Shown here: in pieces, positions 55,255-64,000 of the stretch
Layout of the letters: each line of letters begins with the position of its first letter
Numbering within the stretch: the first letter of the stretch is position 1
Assembly (NCBI GenBank): GCA_033964015.1
Contig: CM066914.1
Location: 6,687,831 to 6,751,830 of the forward strand
Source of the DNA: Scolanthus callimorphus
Lineage: Eukaryota > Cnidaria > Anthozoa > Actiniaria > Edwardsiidae
Reading direction: 5' to 3'
Length of the DNA: 64,000 nucleotides
Program-made: the position numbers and the translations under genes
Notes under the pieces: generated by a model
Database searches by the model: none
Told to the model about the DNA's origin: nothing
Seen by the model: only the letters and a program-made list of their open reading frames with translations

Positions 55255-58200
55255 AGGCCAGCAAATTAGACGTTACAATACTTTCGGTTAAGGAACTTTG
55301 TCTAGCGTTAATAAAGAACATACAAACATCGGTAGTCTTTCATGCTCTGCATATGTTCTAAGGAAAACTGTTTGGGCAAATCATACTTGTATAAATAAAC
55401 TCTTTTGCACCGACATTTGGCTTTAGTTAATAATTCAAAACACTAGTTGCAAAGAGAACGAGATTTAGTCAGACATGTCATTACCTCTTTCTTAAGTCAC
55501 CCAGAGTCCTACTAATTTTGAATAGTCCCCGTTGGGCACTCTTAGCGTTCGGCTGTGCAGATCATCTAGAATTACAACCTTGCGCTGATGTTCTTGGGAT
55601 GTAGCCATTTCATTGTTTGATGATCAAATTTTACTTGAGAAAATACTTAGGGAAGCTTAAAACTACAATCCCCAGTGTGATATAAATTATGTTAATTAAG
55701 GCCGGTTTGACATGTTGTATTATAAATAATATATTGCTGAAACAACTATGATAAGTCCACGCTTTGAAACAGTTAAAATGATAACAGTAGAAGCCAAAAG
55801 AAAACGATAAAAATAGTTCGCGTCACAAGTTAAGTAGAATGTCTAGAAGTCGTTGGTTTCAGCTTTACCTCAATGTAGTGTTGAAGACATCATCAAATAG
55901 AGAACTCAACACATTTACCTGTATATCTTGATAGATTAATACATAACACTCAAACTCTCGAATAAAGAAACCAGACGCTCTCACATGAAGGGCATCACTT
56001 TATATGTTTTGCAACGTGAATGGATATTTCTTTAATTGCGAATTTTAAGTGTAATCTACACTTAAAAATTTGGCGAAACATAATTTGTAATGTACACAAC
56101 ATAATTTTATCCTCTGCACCGTTCTCGAATTTCGGTTCGTTTTTATAAAAGGTTCGTTTTTAAAAAAATGTTCTTATTCGCAAAGCACCTTTAAAAACTC
56201 TAGCGAAATGTATCGTCTACGACCAAGTCTATTCGTAACTTGTTTACTGAAAACCGTTATTCGTGACATCATGTTGGTCTGACCGAAACAAAGTTACCGC
56301 AACTCCAATAAGAAAACCAAGATTTTCCTCTATCTCTATTTTGAGATGCTCCAAACTCGGTGATTATATTTATTTTAATACATGAAATGTAACCTGTCTA
56401 GTCTACCTTTAAACAGACAGAAGGGCGTTTTTCTCTTCACGTTAGCACCCAATTGTAATTCTTTGCTATGTCCAGATGGCGGAGTAATAAAGCTCTCTTT
56501 AAAGAGGTCGCTTTTGTTGCTATCACACGGAAGGCTCCTAAAAATTGTCCGGATAATTTCCCATAATGTGGACTCCAAAAGAGACTCCCATTTTCTTGAA
56601 TCTGTAATTTGCGGCTACACAACAAGAGCTTTTCACTTCTGCACCCGTTTGTCAATCGAACTCTTTGAACAGTAAGACATGAATTCCTTATTAGATTGCT
56701 TTTTCGTTAAACTCACGATTCGATCTTCGGGATCCAAACTTCACTCGCCTCCTCGTATCACTTGATAGTGACGTTCTGTTTCTCAATTCCTTCAATTCGA
56801 AATTTTGAGACGGTAAAAACAAAGGAAATATTTAACGAATTGACGCTTAATGAGATTAGCTTCCTACAATGGGTCTATGGTATGCAAATGGAACTCATCC
56901 GGTTAACGGTGGTCTTCTTTTAGGTAAATGCTCTTGCCACATACTAAGGTGGATATGATTGTTTACTATAGCGAAAGAATTAGAGACGTATGTGAGATCC
57001 TATTAATATTTCCTGCTGTATCGGCGTCAGTAGTTTTTGTTTTTGTACTTTAAGGAACATCCTTTGAAATATCCGTTTCTTTTAGTAGGTACTTCTGAAG
57101 AATATATTTAATATCTGAAATATCCTGATGGGTATTAGAAAAACGTTATTGATGAAGTTCAATTGACCTGTGATTAGAAGTTTGTTACAGTTTAGTGGAA
57201 AACATTCGCACCTTGCTATTGAAAACATCGTTTTTTAATTAAAATACACTTCAGTTTTAATCTTCATAGCCCTTCAAGGTAATTACTCGCCAGGTTTTTA
57301 ACGTTATTAGAATTAATTGTGATCGTCCACTGGAAGGAAAATGAGATTTGTATTACAAATTATATTGGGGTGTTAGAGAAGACAAATTCTATTTGGAAAT
57401 AGATATTGGCTTAACTCTTAAACCCTAAAGTTAAACTCGCCGAAAATGTTATTGCCTCCAGGCACGATCTGAGCTTGCTGTCGGCATTACCATAGTCTGA
57501 ATTATCTTTTCTAAGGATAACTTAGAGAATTAAAGTGGCTCATAAGTAAGCGACAATGTGGAATCCTTAAGTGTACTTTCCAGCAATTTGTAACTTTTTA
57601 CTCTACAAGAAGGCCTTCTGTGTTTATGGTTTCACTACGTTGATCCCAAGAGAAGGTTCTAGCGTGACATTTGTTACAAAAGCAACAACAAACAAACCTA
57701 TATATGCCTGTTTCAGACGTCGAACGTTTGCCGCGTCGAATCTTATTGTTAGAAAATTCATTTGCAGCTTCTAGGACACTTTGTCGTGCAAAAGGTAAAT
57801 CTAGATGAGTCATTAGCGAACAAAAAGGAATGTTAAGTTTGTTTTTCTTGTTTATTCTTCCTTTTGTTGTGAAAAAGAGAAAACCAGTCGGCTGAATTGG
57901 ATTCGAGTCTTCATTTTCTAGCTAGGGAGTACTTTGTCCTAGTGAAAAAGGTAAATCTAGAGGAACCATAGCAGAACAGAATGGAATGTAAACGGTTTTT
58001 CCGTTGGTTATAAAAATAAGAAAACGACTTGGCTGACTTAGATTCCACGCGATAAAAGATCGATGTTTGAAACAGGCCTTAATTTAACACAAAATTAGTT
58101 TAAATTCAATACTAATTTCAAGGTTTTTACAGGAAAAAAATAAGTCTAGAGTGCAGCAGGATCAAGAGAAAATTAGATGTAGAAGCCCAAAGCGTTTTCA

Positions 58201-58302
58201 CTGACCTCGGCTCTGTCGAGGTAAAGATTTTGAGCGCCGAAAGAGCTATTCGCTGAGGAGTCCTGTACATCTCCTGTACATGGAGACTATGGTTACCACT
58301 AA
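55255..58302. other. Non-coding stretch
   Basis: No gene, RNA or clear repeat that I can support; only short unsupported frames. Confidence 0.4.
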
Positions 58303-58343
58303 GGTTACCATGGTAACCAGGAGCATTGGTTACCATGGCGACC
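58303..58343. promoter_or_regulatory. Two X-box-like (RFX) palindromes
   Basis: ggttaccatggtaacc (58,303-58,318, perfect palindrome) and ggttaccatggcgacc (58,328-58,343) both fit the RFX X-box core GTTRCC-N-GGYRAC with small deviations. A half site lies at 58,291. No gene is seen nearby, so a regulatory role is speculative. Confidence 0.35.
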
Positions 58344-61300
58344 AAACTAAATAACCCAACCCTCAAATTTCCCTGGTACAAAGCACTTAAAAGTTTTTAT
58401 GAAGTCGCGGGACTAGTTGAGCCTCCTCCGTGTAGCTCGCTTCACGCCAGTGGCTGCATAGAAGACTACGAGATCAAGAATATGAGTAAACACTTTGCAC
58501 AAGCAAACAAGCATATCCTATAAAGGCACTGCTAATGTACTTTGTAATAGTGACACGGCGTGCTGTACACTTCGTTAAGATTTCAAACTCTTTTGCCCGT
58601 TTCGTGATCACGTTTACCCCATGCGCACATGTGTCGTTATAAAACCATGGTTTTCGTGTTTCATTGTGTTCTTGTGATAAGCTATTTTTTATCATTGCTG
58701 AGTTGGTGAGGCAGCATGATAATGTGAGATGATTATTGGACTTTAAACTGATTAAACTTAAAGATAGTCCAGGAAGAGGACCTTAGAACGGACTTTCCAA
58801 GAATTTTCATCACCTTATTTTCAAGAATTAACGGCAGCAAATGTATGTCTTGCACTTCTTTGGTGAAAGCAACAACCAAATTGTTAAGTACTTTTGCCAA
58901 TTCAGTGGATAACTCAGTACTATCTCTAACTCTACTTGCATCGTACTATTAACGTTTTTTAAACATTTAAAACCGCACTACTCTGTTCCATCAGGGAGTT
59001 GTGAGAGAACTCCCTGGTTCCATTCACCCCTTTGACGCAACACTATGTATAAAATTGGCCTTGCATTTTTAAAGATCGTAGCCATTCAATCTAAATGTCT
59101 CACCATAAGGTAAACAAAGAATTTGCAATGTTGCAATTGGTTAAAATATTACGTAGGTTATCGTGAATACTAGATTAGGAAAGAGGATTCGCCAAGTTTC
59201 TAATCTATCAGATATACCATATTGTTTTCCGCTCTCTATATTCACATTGATTAGGGAAATAACGCATATGCCAAACATAAAACGAAAGGCTATCTACTCA
59301 TTTGTAAGTAACCGAATTTTCCTCTGTTTAGAATACGAAATCCACTGAAACATGAATTAAAATTCCACAAAAAATTATAAACGTCTAAACGCTTAACCTT
59401 TTCGAGAGAGTTCCGAGGGAGATTAATATTGATATATAAACTTGGAGTTTCACATACTCCAACATAATTCTAAACGTCAGAATTTAAAGTGAGCAATTTT
59501 CTTTTCAACCTACCTTTTGCAGCTCTCTAACTGCATGTACTTTATAGGAAAACTTCTCAATTTAATGTTCAATCTCACAGTTTAGCTCTGTTGTCGTTTA
59601 ACAGAAACAAACTATGCAACCACTCCTTCAACTATTAATGTCCTATCAGTCCTCTTGTTTATTAAAGTGAGACCAATTAGCTAACAGGTATCCCCGATCC
59701 ATTATCTCATCAATTAGAACAATAAGACAAACTGTTTTTTAAAGTTGCCGAGCACTCTAGGGTGTTTTGTCAGAGACAATTTCAGGCGCACACGAGATAA
59801 ACTTTTTGGAGTCTTTAAATGGAAGTAACCTTAGCTGCTCTGTGTGGTTTTCTAAAGTAAATATCATTAGTTTGAATTATTAAAAAGCCAGAGGCGTATT
59901 TATACATACTGTCCAATTAAACCTAGACCAAATAGACACCGAACAACTAATTTCCTGAATTAACAAAGCGACAGAATGGCTGCAGTTTCATAACTATTGC
60001 ATTTGGTGATGTAAAGTGTCGTGTTAGGCTTTCTTTCTGAAGTTAATTAGGGAATTCATAGAAATATCTCTAAAAAAGTGTGTTTCATTTGTTTTTGTCT
60101 CCAAGAGTGTACGAAAATAAAAGGTGACTTCAATAAAAGCAGCCAAAGTAAGCATATTGTTTGTGCTAACAGCTTGGTTTTAGAGTTTGAAAGACAAACT
60201 TAATTTTTTGAACAGCAAAATTATAACAGAAAGAAAGATAAAGAACGTGATTGCGATTTCGCACCTGTTCGTCAGCTTAAGCTTAGTTGTCACGCCATTT
60301 TAAACGAGTGCAGTTCTACCTCTAATATAGAGTCTAAGATTCTATAGAATCTACCCTGAAACTCTTTATCGTAGCTTTATCGGATACAAACGTCGTGACC
60401 TTCATACTCCAACCTTGATGGAAGACGTGAAGAAAACAAGAAACCTCAGTTGGTCATTGGTAAAATAATTCCCCTCAAATATCTTGCCGTAACCAACATA
60501 TTTAAAACATCAGTCCATAGCTATCTTCGGAATTTATCGTTCAAACAGGTCTTTCCTTGAAAGTGCAGCCAATTTTAAAAGAAACGGATGAGTAATAGGT
60601 GTAAAGTCCAAAAGTGTTGAACGTGTACAAACCTGTAAACGAATGCATAGCAGTGTCGATATATCACCGGTTTTCTTTAGTAGATCTTTTGTAAAGGAGA
60701 TTAGTAGAAGTACTTTCCGTTGCGTTGTCTTAGATTTTAGAGTCGTTTTAGTATGTTAATTCTAAGCTAGTACTTTTTCTCAAGGTGCACATTTAGTTAG
60801 TATCATTGTGCTTTGCTGGAAGTTTCTTTAAACGCCACAGTACCAGACGCAATGTCCAATGTTTATACATATCATACAACGATGTTCAATTATTTAGAAC
60901 TGTTGAATACCGCTCTCTTCAGGGTTCTAATAGTACCCTCCGCTTGTGGTTGGGATAAGATGTTACAACTCCGCCCTAAAAATCGGAATTGCCGATTCCC
61001 ATCTAAAGAACAATGCAGTTATCGTGCTATCAAATGCGCTACAACACAGAACACAGCTGGATGGCGCAAACAGATTAAGATTCAGGCATTGGCGCCTACG
61101 AAACTATGTCCTAGTGAGAGAATTCTCCTTTTTGCGTAGTGATTGGAAGGCTCGCTTTATAGTCTTACAGATACAAGCTGTGAAAAAGGCCTTTTTGGCA
61201 CACAATGGCACGTTTTTTTAAAGCTTTAACAGCCTGCTACTAAGTCTTGGAAAAAAATGTGGAGATGGCGCCTGTTTTGTTTTTACCATTACAAAGTAAC

Positions 61301-61808
61301 TTAACTTGTTATTATAATGTTCAATGACAAGAATTTAAGAAAACTCCAAAACTTCAAAGTATTTCATTTGAAGATAAAGCTTCAAGTTGTTAGAACGGCG
61401 TCGTTATGTAATACCATTTTAGACTGTTTTGGCAGTGTTTGCAAAATTAGAGAGAGAGTAAAACGTTGATCAACGTTATAGTAATTTTAAAACATGAAAT
61501 TATTCTTCATACTTTGAAGTTATCTGTAGCGAATCAATAAACGACAAAGAAAATATGATAGGTCAAATACAATCACTTGTGTGAAAAAATCCATTTCTTT
61601 TCAACGGACGTTATGATTATATGCGCATGATTACTATGGCGAGACAGTTTTAAAAACGTAACATTATTTTGATTCTTGTTATTTGTGGCGAACCAAGTAA
61701 CGACAAACATGTTGATCAAAATATAAACATTTGTGGTTTTTCAACTAGATTCAAGGTTTCTAGTACAAGCCAAGTACAAGCGTTTTCAGCGATAATTCGG
61801 GAAAGGGT
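58344..61808. other. Non-coding stretch
   Basis: No supportable gene. A small hairpin (cagggagtt / aactccctg, 58,993-59,018) is present. Frames at 60,813-61,221 overlap in different phases without domains. Confidence 0.4.
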
Positions 61809-62221
61809 TAATAGACCTTTCCGAAGTTTTTCTTATTTCCACAGGAGGCCACGGAGAAAAAAACCCTTATCATAGCTGGAAAGAGCAGCCCAAAATTAGT
61901 AAAATTGGAAAGTTTCAGAGGAAAGTCTTATGAAATAACGAAGAAATAGCCTGGCAAATTTCTCGAATTTTGTGTACGTTCGTATAGGATTTGCGACCAA
62001 GCCTCCAAAGTTTGCATCATCGGTATGCAAGATTTCTCGTTTGCCGAACGAATCGGTATTAAAATCGCGAATTTTACCTTGCCATTTCTTCATTATTTCA
62101 AAAGATTTTCCTCTCAAACTTTCGCATTTTACTAATTTCAGGCTGCTCTATCCAGCTATAGTGATGGATTGTTTCTCCGTTGCTTCCTGTGGAAATAAGA
62201 AAAACTTCGGAAAGGTCTATT
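61809..62221. mobile_element. ~410-bp element with ~165-bp imperfect inverted arms
   Basis: aatagacctttccgaagttt at the left is inverted at the right end (to 62,221). The arms continue with tcttatttccacaggaggc / gcttcctgtggaaataaga, agctggaaagagcagcc / ggctgctctatccagct, and aagtttcagaggaaa / tttcctctcaaactt, leaving a ~90-bp centre. Confidence 0.85.
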
Positions 62222-62341
62222 TAGGCCAACCAATGTTACTGTGAGTGGCTTTTCACGAAGTTCACCTTCCAAGGAAGCACAAACCACAGGCGACCCAGGC
62301 TTAGTGTTTGTGTACTGCAACATAAATATTATAGGGTTTAT

Positions 62342-62608
62342 AGCCGAATTCACACTAGAGACGAGTTTCCCGTCTGAGACGAGTTTCTCGTCAGAAAAAA
62401 ATCCTGTCTCATGTGAAAGGCCGAGACGAGTTTCTCGTCAGAAAAAATTCCTGTCATGTGAATTCTAGTCGGAAACTAGTCGGCTTATTATCGCCAAACT
62501 TTCTCCTTCAAAAAGTTTTTTTCGCGTGATCACAGAAGAACAGGGAACCACATTCAAGACGAGAAACTCATCTGAAACGGGAAACTCGTCTCTAGTGTGA
62601 ATTCGGCT
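62342..62608. mobile_element. 267-bp MITE with GACGAG-rich ends
   Basis: agccgaattcacactagaga and tctctagtgtgaattcggct are exact inverted ends. The palindromic phrase gacgagtttctcgtc and relatives recur at least four times inside. Confidence 0.9.
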
Positions 62609-63151
62609 TATGACGTATATGAAGGGATGTATGAGGCAAGGTTTAGACCTGGCAATTTATAAGAAATTCTAAATAGAAGTTACTGAAACTTACCATGTTG
62701 TTAGTGGTTGTTGGCCTTGTCCTTGATGCTCGTGAAGTTTCACGAATTTACCTTTCAATCCCAATAAACCCTGTAATGTTTGTATTGAAGTACACGCAAA
62801 CAACAGGCATAGAGTCACCTGTGCCACACCTGGTGTCATTACGATATTTAATTTTGTTTTACTCCTTTAGAGAAAGACAAGAACAACAAGGAGAAAGTGT
62901 TTCTTTGCATCACCGAATTTCCCGAAGGAATTTAAAATTGCTTTCATTTAGTTTTTTTTCCGCAACATATTATTTTAAAGCTCTCGGATTGTAGAATACA
63001 TCCGGCATTCACATCCAGCCATTTTGATATTTTATTGAAACTTACTTTTCTCACTGAGAAGATCACAAGCCCGCCAGGAATTCAACAATACCATCCAAAA
63101 CTAAAACCACCACCATCACCAAGTGGTGGATGTCCAAAGCACAGGACTAGC
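62609..63151. other. Non-coding stretch
   Basis: No gene or clear repeat supported. Confidence 0.4.
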
Positions 63152-63384
63152 TTAAAGAGGCTCTGTCACCCTCCATTTTATCAGCCTAGCAACATACCGA
63201 GACAGAGAAAGCATCCATTTCCATCGGCTGATTTAGGGAATGTAGTGCAATATTTGCGATTGAATTTGATAAATGAATAATAAAACTTTGTTTTTAGATG
63301 GCTATTTCAAAATTTCTACACGTAATTCGTTGTCTGATATCGACAGAAACAATAACAAAGGAATGGCTGACAGAGGCTCTTTAA
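63152..63384. mobile_element. TIR element, family G copy 2
   Basis: ttaaagaggctctgtca and tgacagaggctctttaa are exact inverted ends of a 233-bp unit; copy 1 is at 41,425-41,643. Confidence 0.9.
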
Positions 63385-64000
63385 AATTATGGACCAAAGG
63401 TTGAAATGTATGTTAAACACCGTGGAGAACTAGTAGTCCGGTCAATTTAACCCGGAAAAATATCGAACCTGAAAAAATGGGAAATTTTTGGTACTAATTG
63501 TCAAAAACATATGTAGGAATAACATATCCAAATTTTGCAGAAATCCGACCGGGGGAAGTTGGTTAAATTATTGGTTTTACCGGCGACGTCAAGGGCGCCT
63601 TTTGTTATCGGCGGCACTTCGACACTGAAAACACAGAAACTGGGAGAATGTTTATAGACTGTACAGATGAAACCGGGGAAGATTTAATAAGTTTTTTCGG
63701 TTGAAACAAATAATTTCTGAGCGATGAGTTACGGCTATGAACAGTTTACTTCTTTTAGCGTATAATATTCGAACTTTAGTGTATCACCTACGCGGGAAGG
63801 AAATACAAGAAAATGGAGAATTGGTTAAAAACAAACACAAAATGCACATCTATGCAATCACACATTGTGCAGAAGAAAGAAATTGCCGAATATCGCGTTC
63901 CATATCACACTGAGTTACGGCTAAACAGTCTATAGCCCTCCCTTCGAATTGTTCGCTTTCATTGTCCAAGTGCCACCAAAAACAACCAAAACCAACTTCA
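63385..64000. other. Right-edge non-coding stretch
   Basis: Nothing supportable seen. Confidence 0.4.

Noticed and set aside
1..64000. CRISPR arrays, operons, bacterial mobile elements
   Set aside because: The DNA is eukaryotic: GT-AG introns, MITEs and SINE-type sequence; no regularly spaced short repeats of CRISPR type.

Overview
The window looks like nuclear DNA of an early-branching metazoan, most likely an anthozoan cnidarian (stony coral or anemone). This is inferred, not proven. The genes are intron-rich with GT-AG introns, proteins resemble vertebrate orthologues across most of their length, one gene serves the ciliary axoneme, and the AT-rich non-coding DNA is packed with short terminal-inverted-repeat (TIR) elements.

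Four genes could be assembled exon by exon, with splice phases checked at each junction. (1) A two-exon plus-strand gene at 2,422-4,520 encodes a 375-residue secreted or membrane-anchored protein whose last 72 residues hold 16 cysteines and a GCxxHDxCC core resembling a phospholipase A2 His-Asp site. (2) A minus-strand three-exon gene at 9,413-5,441 encodes a 510-residue SAXO protein (stabilizer of axonemal microtubules), with an RFX X-box-like site about 310 bp upstream. (3) A plus-strand gene at 10,335-19,616 is the mismatch-repair MutL homologue PMS1. Thirteen exons were found, and one small phase gap remains between exons 9 and 10. (4) A minus-strand nine-exon gene at 34,439-23,025 encodes a complete 435-residue Cys-loop receptor subunit of the anion-channel GABA-A beta-like type.

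SAXO and PMS1 are divergent, with about 0.9 kb between their start codons. The Cys-rich gene and SAXO converge. The receptor gene lies tail-to-tail with PMS1, separated by about 3.4 kb of repeats. From about 34.6 kb to the right edge I found no gene I can support. That 29 kb holds TIR elements, tandem arrays, a (TAA)n microsatellite, a LINE/SINE-type tail and a tRNA-derived composite retroelement.

The most unusual structures are: a 2.2-kb foldback-like element whose arms are ~114-bp tandem subrepeats, sitting next to a receptor exon and itself interrupted by a ~940-bp TIR element; a 406-bp insertion with 110-bp terminal direct repeats, an internal tRNA-like domain and a 14-bp target-site duplication; and several short repeat families with two or more copies inside this single window. 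No operon-like or prokaryotic defence system is present.
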